Positions 35,672 through 45,819 of a stretch of DNA of 64,000 nucleotides are shown one piece after another. The stretch spans positions 1 to 64,000 of the forward strand of contig NZ_VOHQ01000010.1 of assembly GCF_009192765.1 (NCBI RefSeq). Direction: 5' to 3'. The DNA is from Agriterribacter humi. GTDB taxonomy: Bacteria; Bacteroidota; Bacteroidia; Chitinophagales; Chitinophagaceae. The notes under the pieces were generated by a model, which did not search any database, had not been told where the DNA came from, and worked only from the letters and a program-made list of their open reading frames with translations. The translations under genes were made by a program, and so were the position numbers. The first letter of the stretch is position 1. Every line of letters begins with the position of its first letter.

Positions 35672-37366
35672 TCATTTCGCCAGCTTACTGTTCCTGTACC
35701 CATACAAAAAATAAATGGCTAACCCCAATCCCATCCACACAAAAAACCACAGCCAGCTAACGGCGGGTATTTCAATCATGAGGTATAAACAAAACAACAC
35801 ACCCAGGATGGGAATAAGCGAATATTTTCGGATAATCGTTAGTAAAGTGAGTATCAGCGCAATAACAATAAAAAGCAGGAAAAGCACTTCCTGATAATTT
35901 TCGTGTCCCAGGTTTTGTACAGCGTCCGCCATACGCTGCCGGAACAGGTAAATAAATACAGCCAGTAATGCGGGTACAATATATCTTCCATTAATATACG
36001 GCAACTTAAACCCTGTGTCGGTGGCCGGTCTTGGAGGCAATAGCAATACTCCGCCCGATACCAGCACAAAAGCAAACAGGGTACCTATACTGGTTAAATC
36101 GGTAACTACACCCGAAGCAATGAACAATGAAGGTATGCCTACAATAATACCGGTAACTATAGTGGCGAATGATGGTGTTTGATATTTGGGATGAATGGTC
36201 TGAAATTTTTTAGGCAATAATCCATCGCGGCTCATGCTCATCCATATACGCGGCTGACCGAGTTGAAACACAAGCAACACGCTGGTAGTGGCTACTACGG
36301 CGCTTACCGAAACGATCTTTTCTATCCATGGTGCACGTTGCTCAAAAACAAATGCCAGCGGATCATTAATATCCTTAAAGTTGGAATAATTTTCAATACC
36401 CGTTAGTACCAGCGCGATAAGAATATACAATACTGTACAAATGATCAAAGAATAGATCATGCCCCTGGGCATATCGCGCTGCGGATTCCTGCATTCTTCC
36501 GCCGTGGTAGAAATAGCATCGAAGCCTATATAGGCATAAAACACAGCGGATACTCCTTTTAACACCCCTTCGAAACCATTGGGCAAAAAGGGCCGCCAGT
36601 TATTGGTATCTACAAAAAAAGCGCCTGCTACTATAACAAAGATGATGACAGCAATTTTAAAGATCACCATAAAGTTGGCCATGCGCTTGCTTTCCTTCAT
36701 GCCTATATAAGCCAGCCAGGTAATAAGCCCTACGATAATAAAAGCGGGCAGGTTAAAAAATAATTTACCGTTTCCAAATGAGGGTGCATTGTTCCAGGCA
36801 TCTACTGCAAACTGGTATTTACTGTTGTCTGCAGCAGATAACGATCCGCCTGCCAGCGCCCGTGTGGCTTCCGTGTAAGCGCTTTGAGCCGTAGCAGGAT
36901 CAACCAGCATCCAGTCGGGCAAATGAATATGAAAAAGATGTACAAGAAGATTGTTGAAATACCCGCTCCATGATATGGCCACCACTACGTTACCTATGGC
37001 ATATTCCAGTATCAGCGCCCAGCCTATTACCCACGCGATGATCTCCCCGAACGTAACATACGAGTATGTATAAGCGCTGCCGGCAACGGGAACACGGCTG
37101 GCAAACTCCGCATAGCATAAGGCCGAAAAACCACAGGTAACTGCAGTAATAATAAATAGTACAGATATACCGGGACCACCATTAAAGGCAGCATTGCCGA
37201 TGGTAGAGAAAATACCGGCGCCCACAACCGCGGCGATGCCCAAAAAGGTAAGATCACGTACCCCCAGTACTTTTTTCAACCCACGATTATGCTCGTCCGC
37301 GTCCCTTGCCTGCGCGTCTTCAATAATTTTATTTATAGATTTTTTTCTGAAAAGCGGGTGACCCAT
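35672..37366 (-). CDS. APC-superfamily amino acid permease (cationic amino acid transporter type)
   Basis: A 564 aa inner-membrane transporter with about 12-14 hydrophobic segments. The N-terminus (LKKVLGVRDLTFLGIAAVVGAGIFSTIG) holds the substrate-binding GAGIF motif of APC transporters; EFASRVPVAGSAYTYSYVTFGE and YIGFDAISTTAEECRNPQRDMPRGM are typical of the cationic amino acid transporter branch. The exact substrate is unknown. It lies alone; spacing to the next gene on the minus strand is about 240 bp. Confidence 0.92.
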   Translation of the reverse strand: MGHPLFRKKSINKIIEDAQARDADEHNRGLKKVLGVRDLTFLGIAAVVGAGIFSTIGNAAFNGGPGISVLFIITAVTCGFSALCYAEFASRVPVAGSAYTYSYVTFGEIIAWVIGWALILEYAIGNVVVAISWSGYFNNLLVHLFHIHLPDWMLVDPATAQSAYTEATRALAGGSLSAADNSKYQFAVDAWNNAPSFGNGKLFFNLPAFIIVGLITWLAYIGMKESKRMANFMVIFKIAVIIFVIVAGAFFVDTNNWRPFLPNGFEGVLKGVSAVFYAYIGFDAISTTAEECRNPQRDMPRGMIYSLIICTVLYILIALVLTGIENYSNFKDINDPLAFVFEQRAPWIEKIVSVSAVVATTSVLLVFQLGQPRIWMSMSRDGLLPKKFQTIHPKYQTPSFATIVTGIIVGIPSLFIASGVVTDLTSIGTLFAFVLVSGGVLLLPPRPATDTGFKLPYINGRYIVPALLAVFIYLFRQRMADAVQNLGHENYQEVLFLLFIVIALILTLLTIIRKYSLIPILGVLFCLYLMIEIPAVSWLWFFVWMGLGLAIYFLYGYRNSKLAK

Positions 37367-37606
37367 ACGGATGTGTTTTGGTTATTTCAATCCTCCAAAA
37401 TAATTTAAAATCGGGTAAGGGAGAGGAAAAATAACAAGAACCAAATGACAAGAACCAAGAAAAACCCGAAAATTAAATTCGAAGTCGGAAGCACGAAATC
37501 CGAAGAAAAGCACGAAGAATAAAAATTACAAGAATACCAAACGACAAGAACCAAAAAAAATTCTCCACGGTCTGACGCTCCTTTGGTCGCGTACTGACCG
37601 CACATT

Positions 37607-38572
37607 TCAATGTTCCCTCTGCACCAAAAACAACGCAAGTTCCTGCAATGGTTGTTTGCGACTGCTTATAACAGCGGTATCTTCTAAGTGCTGTAAAGCC
37701 AGGCTCAGGTACTTGTCTTTCAAATTTTTTGCCCATACATCTACTTCACAATCCTTGAAAATTTGTAACACGCTATCCACTTTGTCAGGAGGATTTTCTT
37801 TCATTAAACGCAACAATTCCTTTTTCTGAACCGGGGTTGCTGCTTCAAGCGCCTGTATGGTAAGAAAGGTTTTTTTATTGGCCATGATATCGCCACCCGG
37901 CTGTTTGCCAAATTTTTCAGGATCGCCAAACGCATCTAAATAATCGTCCTGCAACTGGAAAGCGATACCCAGGTTTTTGCCAAAGGCATATAAATGATCC
38001 TGGTTGCCTTCACCGCTTCCACCCAGCATAGCGCCCATTTGTAAGCTGGCTGCCAGCAATACCGATGTTTTTAAAGTAACCATATGCATGTATTCTTCCA
38101 GCGTTACTTCCTGCCTTTCTTCAAAGTCCATATCCAGCTGCTGCCCTTCACACACTTCCCTGGCGGTTTTATTAAACAGGTGCATGATCTTAGGCAGGTG
38201 AAGCGGGGTTATCTTGCTCAGGTAATCATAAGCCGCCACTATCATTACATCACCGGCGAGCAAAGCAGTAGACTCGTTGTACTTTACATGAACCGTTTGC
38301 ATCCCGCGCCTGAGCGGCGCTTTATCCATAATATCATCGTGAATGAGTGTAAAGTTGTGAAATAGTTCTACAGCATGGGCCACATGCCACGCATCGGGTT
38401 GAATAGCATCGAACAATTCATTACCCATCAGGCATATCACCGGACGGATTCTTTTTCCACCAATAGACAGAAAATATTCCGCCGGCTGGTATAAGGAAGG
38501 CAGTGTTCCAGGAAAATGCCTGGTATTGAATTTATCAGAAAATTGTTTTGCCAGCGTTTCAAATGAAAACAT
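37607..38572 (-). CDS. Polyprenyl (isoprenyl) diphosphate synthase
   Basis: A 321 aa trans-prenyltransferase that elongates allylic diphosphates with isopentenyl diphosphate. Both Asp-rich motifs are intact: LIHDDIMD (Asp79, 80, 83) and LQDDYLD (Asp209, 210, 213), with GGKRIRP at 38-44. The residues 5 and 4 before the first Asp are Phe74 and Thr75; an aromatic at the -5 site only is the pattern of C20 (geranylgeranyl) enzymes, so it could supply GGPP for the carotenoid genes at 61.4 kb. Chain length remains an inference. Neighbours are rnr upstream and a permease downstream. Confidence 0.92.
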   Translation of the reverse strand: MFSFETLAKQFSDKFNTRHFPGTLPSLYQPAEYFLSIGGKRIRPVICLMGNELFDAIQPDAWHVAHAVELFHNFTLIHDDIMDKAPLRRGMQTVHVKYNESTALLAGDVMIVAAYDYLSKITPLHLPKIMHLFNKTAREVCEGQQLDMDFEERQEVTLEEYMHMVTLKTSVLLAASLQMGAMLGGSGEGNQDHLYAFGKNLGIAFQLQDDYLDAFGDPEKFGKQPGGDIMANKKTFLTIQALEAATPVQKKELLRLMKENPPDKVDSVLQIFKDCEVDVWAKNLKDKYLSLALQHLEDTAVISSRKQPLQELALFLVQREH

Positions 38573-38752
38573 AATGTTGTTTAATAAACCCGAAGCCGGG
38601 AATTCGAAATCCGAAGGAAATACAAAGCACCAGGCCTGTCCGCCGTGGCGGAAACCAAATCACAGGAACCAAATAAATCTCAAATCCGAAATCGTAAATC
38701 CCAAATCCGAAGGAGGGTGCACTCCTGTAACCTGAAACCTGAGACCTCAAAT
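38573..38752. repeat. Degenerate intergenic word repeats between rnr and the polyprenyl synthase gene
   Basis: Contains drifting words AACCAAATAAATCTCAAATC, GAAATCCGAAGG, the palindrome GTCCGCCGTGGCGGA and, at about 38718-38755, a CCTGAAACCTGAGACCTC series. The same vocabulary occurs in other gaps (9990-10150, 37430-37600, 42450-42510, 55310-55460, 57610-57760). No gene is supported. Confidence 0.55.
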
Positions 38753-40786
38753 CTATCTCCTTCTCTTCCTTCCCTCTTTATTTTTATGCGATTTTATTTT
38801 TTCGGTATGATCTCCGTTATCGCCCTCCATATCTCCGGGCTTTAATATCCACTCGTAATCCAATTGCCTTTTTCCCAAATCCGCCGATATGGCTTTTATC
38901 CAAACTTTGTCTCCCATTCTGAATGTTCTGCCGCTCCTTCTTCCGGTAAGGCAGTATTCTGTTTCTATCAACCGGAAATCATCATAATCCAGCAGACTTT
39001 GAATGCTTACGAGGCCTTCGCATTTATGCTGAACCGTTTCTACCCAAAAACCAAAAGCAGCCACACCACTGATCACACCTTCAAATTCTTCACCCAGGTA
39101 TTGCTGCATAAATTCAACCTGCTTGTATTTATTAGCCGCCCTTTCCGCTTCCATGGCCGCCCTTTCCCGTGCACTGCTGTGCAGACATTTTTCTCCCATT
39201 TTTTTATCCACTTTCGGATGCCCGTCAAGCACTTCCTGCAAAATGCGATGCACTATTATATCGGGGTACCGGCGAATGGGCGAAGTAAAATGACAATAGT
39301 TTTCAAAGCCTAAACCATAATGTCCTATATTTTCGGGTGTGTATGCCGCTTTGGCCATTGTACGTATTCCTAATTGTTCAAGCACATGCTGCTCGGGCTT
39401 TCCCTGTACTTCTGCAAGCATTTTATTAAATGAAGCAGCTATGCCGGCCGGCGTTTTGGTATCGAAGCGATGTCCGAATTTTTTAGCGAATTCCACAAAT
39501 GGTAAAAGCTTTTCTTCATCCGGCGTATCGTGCACCCGGTATGGAAACGGAAGCGGCTGTTTATTGACCTTTATTTTTCCAACCTGCTCCGCTACGGTTC
39601 TGTTGGCCAGCAACATAAACTCTTCAATTAGCTGATGCGCCTCTTTGCTTTCTTTAACTACTATACCTACCGGCTTTCCATTTTCATCCAATGTAAACCG
39701 CACTTCCTGCGAGGAAAAATTAATAGCGCCATTTTTAAACCGTTGTTTACGGAATTTTTGCGCCAGCTCATTCAGCCATATTATTTCATCTTTGTATATA
39801 CCTTCTTTGGTTTCAATGATCTGCTGCGCTTCTTCGTATGTAAAGCGATGATTGGAATGAATAACCGTTCTGCCCAACCAGAAATCTTTGATCTCTCCTT
39901 TGGCTGTAATTTCAAAAATAGCGGAGAACGTTAATTTGTCTTCATCCGGACGAAGGCTGCATAATACATTGGAGATGTGCTCCGGCAGCATGGGCAATAC
40001 CCTGTCGGGCAAATATACCGAAGTAGCCCTGTTGTATGCATTTTCATTGAGCACTGTACCTGGTTCAACATAATGACTTACATCTGCAATATGAACGCCA
40101 ACTTCATATTGTCCGTTTTTTAATTTCCTGAAGCTGATGGCATCGTCAAAATCTTTAGCGTCTGCAGGGTCAATGGTAAAGGTGAGTATATCCCGTACAT
40201 CTTTGCGCTTTTTAATTTCTGAATCGCCAATAGTATCCGGCATCCTTGCAGCCTCTTCCATTGCGTCATCATCAAATTCAAGTGTAAAGCCGGCGTCAAC
40301 CAATATTTGCTTCATCGCCATATCGTTCTCATCTGCAGCGTTCAAAACACTTACTACTTCACCATTGGGGCTTTTGGCTTTCCTGTCCCACTCGGTTATG
40401 CGCACCACTACTCTGTCGCCATCTTTGGCGCCATTGAATTTGCCGGCCGGTATATACATATCAGGCGTTCCCTTTGCTTTATCCGGAATAAAAAAAGCAA
40501 AGTCAACATTCATTTCCAAACGGCCGATAAATTCAGATTGTTTTCGTTCAACCACGTCCGTTACTTCGCCTTCCATTTTTCCGGTTCGCGGATTATGCCT
40601 GGTAACATTCACTCTAACCTTATCGCCATGGAGGGCGCGGTTAAAATCCTGCGGACGTACGAAAATATCTTTTTCCTGGTTTTCAACTATTACATATCCA
40701 ATGCCCGAACGGGTAACATCCAGGGTTCCTTCATAAGTATGTGTTTGAGGTTTAGCTTTTGTTTTCCTGTTGTTCTTATGTTTCAT
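38753..40786 (-). CDS. rnr: Ribonuclease R
   Basis: A 677 aa processive 3'-5' exoribonuclease of the RNB family. It has a basic N-terminus, OB/cold-shock-like domains (about 15-160), the RNB catalytic domain starting near TIDPADAKDFDDAIS (about 213-228; metal-binding Asp residues), HIADVSHYV, DRVLPMLPEHISN, and a C-terminal S1 domain (EGVISGVAAFGFWVE). It is slightly shorter than E. coli RNase R and lacks its long basic C-terminal tail. It starts 8 bp after lpxK. Confidence 0.96.
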   Translation of the reverse strand: MKHKNNRKTKAKPQTHTYEGTLDVTRSGIGYVIVENQEKDIFVRPQDFNRALHGDKVRVNVTRHNPRTGKMEGEVTDVVERKQSEFIGRLEMNVDFAFFIPDKAKGTPDMYIPAGKFNGAKDGDRVVVRITEWDRKAKSPNGEVVSVLNAADENDMAMKQILVDAGFTLEFDDDAMEEAARMPDTIGDSEIKKRKDVRDILTFTIDPADAKDFDDAISFRKLKNGQYEVGVHIADVSHYVEPGTVLNENAYNRATSVYLPDRVLPMLPEHISNVLCSLRPDEDKLTFSAIFEITAKGEIKDFWLGRTVIHSNHRFTYEEAQQIIETKEGIYKDEIIWLNELAQKFRKQRFKNGAINFSSQEVRFTLDENGKPVGIVVKESKEAHQLIEEFMLLANRTVAEQVGKIKVNKQPLPFPYRVHDTPDEEKLLPFVEFAKKFGHRFDTKTPAGIAASFNKMLAEVQGKPEQHVLEQLGIRTMAKAAYTPENIGHYGLGFENYCHFTSPIRRYPDIIVHRILQEVLDGHPKVDKKMGEKCLHSSARERAAMEAERAANKYKQVEFMQQYLGEEFEGVISGVAAFGFWVETVQHKCEGLVSIQSLLDYDDFRLIETEYCLTGRRSGRTFRMGDKVWIKAISADLGKRQLDYEWILKPGDMEGDNGDHTEKIKSHKNKEGRKRRR

Positions 40787-40794
40787 AAGTGCAA

Positions 40795-41871
40795 TTAAGA
40801 TTTTATTTTAAAATCCTGTATAAATTTTTCGATTAAAAAATTGAATCGTTGCGATTCGTTAAATAAAAAATACGTTTCAATAGGCTGCACATACACCGGC
40901 ATATCTTTCAGCTCCGCAGCAAATTTCACCAATCGTACCGCATCTTTTTCGGTTACAAGGATCATTTTATCCGCTGCTTTAATTTTTTCAAATCTCTGCC
41001 GGATCTCTTTCAGATCATCAATAGTAAAAATATAATGATCCCGGTAATATATAGCATCATAACTGGCGCTCTCTTCCTGAATGTATTGTTTTAATGGACC
41101 GGGATTGGCGATGCCACAGGCCAGCAATACTTCCGTTTCTTTAGACATGCGTTTGATAGCCCTTGAAATAATATGATAGGGTGCGCCGTACCGGATGCCG
41201 GTAAAAAAAAGGTGCTGCCGGGCTAAGGGCTGTATTTCCGATGTGACCTTTTCCTTTTCAGCGCTGCCAAAATTATCGCTGCATTTGGTAACAATTATAA
41301 TATTGGCTCTTTTATAGCTGCTCCTGCTATCGCGTAAATCGCCGGTAGGCAAAAACATATCCCTTGTAAAAAGATTATTGTAATCGGTAAGCAAAATATT
41401 AAGTCCCGCTTTTACCGTCCGGTGCTGCAAAGCATCATCAAGTATAATAACATCCGTTTCGGGCCGGTCGAACAACAATTGTGGAATAGCGATAGCCCGC
41501 TCTTCACCTGCCGCCACCGTAACTTCGGGAAATTTAATATGAAACTGCATAGGCTCATCACCAATATCAAGCGCCGTGGTTTTATCATCGGCCAGCACAT
41601 AACCCCTCGTTTTGCGTTTATAGCCGCGGCTGAGGGTTGCCGTTTTATAGCGGTGAACCAGCAGTCTTAACAGGTATTCCACCATAGGCGACTTACCTGT
41701 GCCACCCACTGAAATGTTACCGATGCATATTACAGGGAAATTAAATTCTATGGATTGAATGATCTCATTATCATATAAATAATTCCTCACCTTAACGGCA
41801 GTTCCGTATAAAAAGGCAAATGGGAACAATAACACTCTAAACGACCTGAGCCAGACGGAACTAAAATTCAT
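40795..41871 (-). CDS. lpxK: Tetraacyldisaccharide 4'-kinase
   Basis: Phosphorylates the 4' position of lipid A disaccharide at the inner membrane. A membrane-associated N-terminus (VWLRSFRVLLFPFAFLYGTAV) precedes the Walker A motif NISVGGTGKSP at about 52-62; DDALQHR and the C-terminal ILVTEKDAVRLVKF are characteristic. Length 358 aa is normal. The start overlaps the stop of the upstream 5-formyl-THF cyclo-ligase gene by 11 bp, indicating co-transcription. Confidence 0.95.
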   Translation of the reverse strand: MNFSSVWLRSFRVLLFPFAFLYGTAVKVRNYLYDNEIIQSIEFNFPVICIGNISVGGTGKSPMVEYLLRLLVHRYKTATLSRGYKRKTRGYVLADDKTTALDIGDEPMQFHIKFPEVTVAAGEERAIAIPQLLFDRPETDVIILDDALQHRTVKAGLNILLTDYNNLFTRDMFLPTGDLRDSRSSYKRANIIIVTKCSDNFGSAEKEKVTSEIQPLARQHLFFTGIRYGAPYHIISRAIKRMSKETEVLLACGIANPGPLKQYIQEESASYDAIYYRDHYIFTIDDLKEIRQRFEKIKAADKMILVTEKDAVRLVKFAAELKDMPVYVQPIETYFLFNESQRFNFLIEKFIQDFKIKS

Positions 41872-42430
41872 ATACCTTTTGTGGTGTTACACAATAGGTT
41901 AAAGGTATATCAAATTCGTCAGTATCTTCTATAAGCGGTTCCGCCTCAAAAAAAGACAAACCTACTTTAATTACATCTTTACGGCATTGTGCCAGGAACC
42001 TGTCGTAAAACCCTTTTCCATAGCCCACCCTGTTGCCCCGTTCATCAAAAGCAAGCAGTGGAACCAACACCAGGTCAATATTGCTGCTGGCTACCCGATT
42101 ACCTCCTGCAGGCTCCATAATGTGATGTACATTTTTTACCAAAACAGTATGTTCATCGTACAGGTAATGGATCATAGCGCTTCCTTCAGGATTGGTTTTG
42201 GGAACAACAATATTCAAACCCGGATTGGAAAATTTCAAAAATTCCATAACAGGATAGGTATCCACTTCCTTTTGTATATCCATGGGGAGGTATGTATGCA
42301 GGTAATGCAGGAAAGGCAGCGGCAATTGCTGAAACTGAATCATTATAAGGTCCTGCATTTTATCCGTCTCTGTTTCGCCCAGCAGGGTTCGTTTTTGTTT
42401 GTAGATATTCCGAAGCTCTTTTTTGGTCAT
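41861..42430 (-). CDS. 5-formyltetrahydrofolate cyclo-ligase
   Basis: A 189 aa enzyme of folate metabolism making 5,10-methenyl-THF from 5-formyl-THF with ATP. Motifs: KKELRNIYKQKR at the N-terminus, VPKTNPEGSAMIHYLY, LVLVPLLAFDERGNRVGYGKGFYDRFL (family signature). The frame starts at 42466, but the start at 42430 matches the family. It precedes lpxK with an 11-bp overlap. The 81-bp gap before it holds a CCTGAAACCTG word repeat. Confidence 0.93.
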   Translation of the reverse strand: MTKKELRNIYKQKRTLLGETETDKMQDLIMIQFQQLPLPFLHYLHTYLPMDIQKEVDTYPVMEFLKFSNPGLNIVVPKTNPEGSAMIHYLYDEHTVLVKNVHHIMEPAGGNRVASSNIDLVLVPLLAFDERGNRVGYGKGFYDRFLAQCRKDVIKVGLSFFEAEPLIEDTDEFDIPLTYCVTPQKVYEF

Positions 42431-42511
42431 ACTAGTTTTATGTGTGGTGCAAGTTGCAAGGTTCAAGTTACAGGGAAATGCACCTGAAACCTGAAACCTG
42501 TAACCTGCAAC

Positions 42512-43057
42512 TCATGCCTCACTATTTATGAAAATTGAAAATACCGTTGTGCCGTAACTTCTGGCGGTTTTGAAGTGAGGATGTTTTTCATAATTATTCC
42601 TGGGTGTATGTTCCAGCACAAACCATCCTTTTTGAAACAACAGGCCATTTTTAAACACTTCAGCCGGCAGATCATCAATATTGCCTAAGGCGTAGGGCGG
42701 ACCTGCAAAAATAAAATCAAACTGCTCATTGCATTGCCGCATGAATGCAAAAACGTCCATTTTAACGACCTGTATATTTTCAAACCCGAATGATTCAATA
42801 TTTTTAGCAATAAATGCATGCATCTTAGGGTCTTTCTCCACTACCGTAAGTGATTTTGCGCCTCTTGAAGCCAGTTCATAGCTGATGTTCCCGGTTCCGC
42901 CAAAAAGATCAAGCGTTTTTAAAATGCTGATATCGAGGTTATTTTCAATGATATTGAACAAGCCTTCTTTTGCAATATCGGTAGTAGGACGCGTATAAGG
43001 CATTTTAGCCGGCGGGTTAAATCTTCTTCCCCCCGCTGTGCCGCTAATTATTCGCAT
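42512..43057 (-). CDS. rsmD: 16S rRNA (guanine966-N2)-methyltransferase RsmD, with altered catalytic motif
   Basis: A 181 aa SAM-dependent methyltransferase for G966 of 16S rRNA. Signature N-terminus MRIISGTAGGRR and PTTDIAKEGLFNII, SAM site LDLFGGTGNISYELASRGA. The catalytic DPPY/NPPF-type motif reads FAGPPYAL (Gly119-Pro-Pro-Tyr), so the expected Asp/Asn is glycine. Whether it is catalytically active is not settled by sequence alone; everything else is intact. It overlaps the DUF3822 stop by 10 bp. Confidence 0.9.
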   Translation of the reverse strand: MRIISGTAGGRRFNPPAKMPYTRPTTDIAKEGLFNIIENNLDISILKTLDLFGGTGNISYELASRGAKSLTVVEKDPKMHAFIAKNIESFGFENIQVVKMDVFAFMRQCNEQFDFIFAGPPYALGNIDDLPAEVFKNGLLFQKGWFVLEHTPRNNYEKHPHFKTARSYGTTVFSIFINSEA

Positions 43058-43890
43058 AAAGCGGTATTGAATAAGGAAGTGAAAAAATGAAGTGGATATT
43101 CGTTAAACGCTTCATTGTATTTAAAATCCGCAGGACGTTCATCTAACTCAATATTCAGAAAATACTTTTGTAGCTCTGAATATACAGATGAATGGTCATC
43201 CAAAAGCCCAGATACCGTAAGTATGATCTGTTCACAATCTGCATTAAACTGCCGGCATGCATTCAGCAAATGCCAGGTTACATCTTCTGCCGTTTCATAT
43301 TCAAAAGTTTGCATTATTTGCAGTTCACCGTTCCGGAACAATGCAAAAAGAAGCTTATTCGGATAAAAGATCAGGGTGGCTTCATCGCCTTCTGTCTTTT
43401 TGCTGATCTGCTCTTTTCTTCTCAATACTACGGTATAAGCGTGGTAAAAATGTCCTTTGGGAAAATGTGCTCCCAATAATTGATGCAATGCCACGGGTAC
43501 CCGGTACACATTGTATAAATTCCAGCCAGGCAGTTTATCGGTGAGTATTTCGCCCTTATCCAGATCGCCATAGATAAGATCAATGGAGGCTTTATTCAAA
43601 TTTTCATCATAAACCTGCCCGGGAACCAATATACTTTCGGGAAAATAATATACTACAGTTACCCTGTTATACGACCGTGCAAGCCATTCATTATGATAGA
43701 TCAGCTCTTTACAATGATTGAAAGCATTGTATTTGTCAAGATTAACATATTGCAATGCAATAAATTCATGCTTATTATTGTCCAAAATGCCAAAAAGGAG
43801 ATGATCCGCGGCTACTTCAACGTATAAATTACATTGGGCGGCATCTTCTATTTCCGTAACCGGCACCTGTATTTGGTATGCAACATTCAC
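43048..43890 (-). CDS. DUF3822 protein (GTG start)
   Basis: A 280 aa protein of the Bacteroidota-restricted DUF3822 family, which is regularly found directly before rsmD; its fold recalls actin-like ATPases, but no activity is known. Support: family-like stretches AADHLLFGILDNNKHEFIALQY and LLGAHFPKGHFYHAYTVV, no signal peptide. The start codon is GTG at 43890. It overlaps rsmD by 10 bp, so translation is coupled. The divergent suf operon begins 121 bp away. Confidence 0.85.
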   Translation of the reverse strand: MNVAYQIQVPVTEIEDAAQCNLYVEVAADHLLFGILDNNKHEFIALQYVNLDKYNAFNHCKELIYHNEWLARSYNRVTVVYYFPESILVPGQVYDENLNKASIDLIYGDLDKGEILTDKLPGWNLYNVYRVPVALHQLLGAHFPKGHFYHAYTVVLRRKEQISKKTEGDEATLIFYPNKLLFALFRNGELQIMQTFEYETAEDVTWHLLNACRQFNADCEQIILTVSGLLDDHSSVYSELQKYFLNIELDERPADFKYNEAFNEYPLHFFTSLFNTALCE

Positions 43891-44010
43891 GCTTATGATT
43901 TATTGCCGCAATAATAACACATTTTACAGTATATTTCCTTGTTTTCCGCTTTGCGACAATATTCTTATCAGCAAAAATCGTAACTTCGCAAATAGTATAA
44001 AACATTTATT

Positions 44011-44337
44011 ATGATCACTGTTTCGGCTTCTGCAAAAGACTATCTGGACCGGTTGATGGCAGAAGAAAAAAAAGAAGAAGAAACCTTTGTAAGGGTAGGT
44101 GTAAAAGGGGGAGGATGCTCCGGGCTTGAATATAACCTGCATTTCGACAACCAAAGAAAAGCCGGTGATGAATTATATGAAGACAAAGGTATTAAGATAG
44201 TTGTTGATATGAAGAGTCTTTTATATCTCTACGGCACCGAGTTAGATTATTCAGGCGGCCTAAACGGAAAGGGTTTGGTGTTTAAAAATCCGAATGCCAG
44301 CAGAACCTGTAGCTGTGGGGAAAGTTTTTCGGTATAG
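44011..44337 (+). CDS. A-type Fe-S carrier (IscA/SufA family)
   Basis: A 108 aa Fe-S cluster carrier with the three conserved Cys: one in GGGCSGLEY and two in the C-terminal CSCGESF. First gene of the suf operon, 33 bp before sufB. In Bacteroidota this position is held by a SufA-like protein. A weak -7-like TAACTTCG lies upstream, about 24 bp before the ATG; no Fur or IscR site was recognised. Confidence 0.93.
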   Translation: MITVSASAKDYLDRLMAEEKKEEETFVRVGVKGGGCSGLEYNLHFDNQRKAGDELYEDKGIKIVVDMKSLLYLYGTELDYSGGLNGKGLVFKNPNASRTCSCGESFSV

Positions 44338-44370
44338 TTTTTTGGTAGTCTGGGATAATACATTATAATT

Positions 44371-45819
44371 ATGGCTAATAACAGTGCTGACATATTAGAG
44401 GAATATAGTGACAAAGAGTATGAATTTGGCTTTGTAACGGATATTGAGATGGATATAGCCCCCAGGGGATTAAATGAAGACACCATACATTTTATATCCG
44501 CTAAAAAAAAGGAACCTCAATGGTTGCTTGACTGGCGTTTAAAGGCCTACCAGTCATTTTTAAAACAGCCTGAGCCGCACTGGCAGAATTTTGAACTCCC
44601 AAAGATTGATTTTCAGAATATATCCTATTATGCCGCCCCCAAATCCAAGGCAAAGTACAAGGATATGAATGAAGTTGATCCTGAACTGATCGCTACATTC
44701 GAAAAACTGGGTATCCCTCTTTCAGAACAAAAAATATTAGCTGGTGTGGCTGTTGACGCAGTTTTTGACAGTGTTTCCGTAGCCACCACTTTTAAGGAGA
44801 CTTTAAAAGAGCAGGGCATCATCTTTTCATCCATAAGTGAAGCGGTTAAGGAACATCCCGAATTGATACAAAAATATCTGGGTTCGGTTGTACCCCATTC
44901 CGATAATATATATGCCGCTTTGAACGCGGCCGTTTTTTCCGACGGATCCTTTGTATATATTCCCAAAGGTGTTCGTTGTCCCATGGAATTGTCTACTTAT
45001 TTCAGGATCAACTCTGAAAATACCGGGCAGTTTGAACGCACGCTCATCATTGCCGATGAAGGCAGCTATGTAAGTTACTTAGAAGGCTGCACGGCGCCGA
45101 AGCGCGATGAAAACCAGATGCATGCGGCCGTAGTTGAGCTTGTAGCGCTTGAAAACGCGGAAATTAAATATAGTACAGTACAAAACTGGTATCCCGGCGA
45201 TAAGGAAGGCAAAGGCGGCATCTACAATTTTGTAACCAAACGGGGAGTTTGCAGGGGCGCTCATGCCAAGATATCGTGGACGCAGGTAGAAACCGGATCG
45301 GCCATTACGTGGAAATATCCCAGTGTAATTTTGCAGGGCGATTATTCAAGTGGCGAATTTTATTCGGTTGCCGTTACTAAAAATAAACAGATTGCCGATA
45401 CAGGTACCAAAATGTACCATATTGGTAAGGGCACCAAAAGCAGGATCATTTCTAAAGGCATTTCAGCAGGACAGGGACAGAATAGCTACCGCGGACTGGT
45501 GCAGGTAGGCAGTAAGGCAGAAAATGCAAGAAACTTTACCCAATGCGATTCTTTATTGATCGGAGACCGTTGTGGCGCTCATACTTTCCCATATATCGAA
45601 TCCAAAAACAAATCCGCTACTATTGAGCATGAAGCCACCACTTCAAAAATTGGGGAAGACCAGATATTTTACCTGAACCAGCGGGGAATAGATACTGAAA
45701 AAGCAGTAGCGCTTATTGTTAATGGCTATGCCAAGGAAGTACTGAACCAGTTACCCATGGAGTTTGCTGTGGAGGCACAAAAGCTTTTATCCATTACACT
45801 GGAAGGAAGTGTGGGATAG
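44371..45819 (+). CDS. sufB: Fe-S assembly scaffold SufB
   Basis: A 482 aa subunit of the SufBCD complex where Fe-S clusters form. Conserved stretches: [19 protein letters not shown] near the N-terminus, [41 protein letters not shown], and C-terminal [11 protein letters not shown] and [17 protein letters not shown]. Length is normal. The gap to sufC is 144 bp, larger than elsewhere in the operon, and holds a GTAGTGAGTAG-type low-complexity repeat. Confidence 0.97.
   Translation: MANNSADILEEYSDKEYEFGFVTDIEMDIAPRGLNEDTIHFISAKKKEPQWLLDWRLKAYQSFLKQPEPHWQNFELPKIDFQNISYYAAPKSKAKYKDMNEVDPELIATFEKLGIPLSEQKILAGVAVDAVFDSVSVATTFKETLKEQGIIFSSISEAVKEHPELIQKYLGSVVPHSDNIYAALNAAVFSDGSFVYIPKGVRCPMELSTYFRINSENTGQFERTLIIADEGSYVSYLEGCTAPKRDENQMHAAVVELVALENAEIKYSTVQNWYPGDKEGKGGIYNFVTKRGVCRGAHAKISWTQVETGSAITWKYPSVILQGDYSSGEFYSVAVTKNKQIADTGTKMYHIGKGTKSRIISKGISAGQGQNSYRGLVQVGSKAENARNFTQCDSLLIGDRCGAHTFPYIESKNKSATIEHEATTSKIGEDQIFYLNQRGIDTEKAVALIVNGYAKEVLNQLPMEFAVEAQKLLSITLEGSVG

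Noticed and set aside
40137-40798. Plus-strand frames opposite rnr
   Set aside because: They mirror the coding strand of rnr and have no independent support.
44011-44337. Assigning the A-type carrier to iscA, sufA or erpA specifically
   Set aside because: The three paralogues cannot be told apart from this sequence alone; position suggests SufA-like only.
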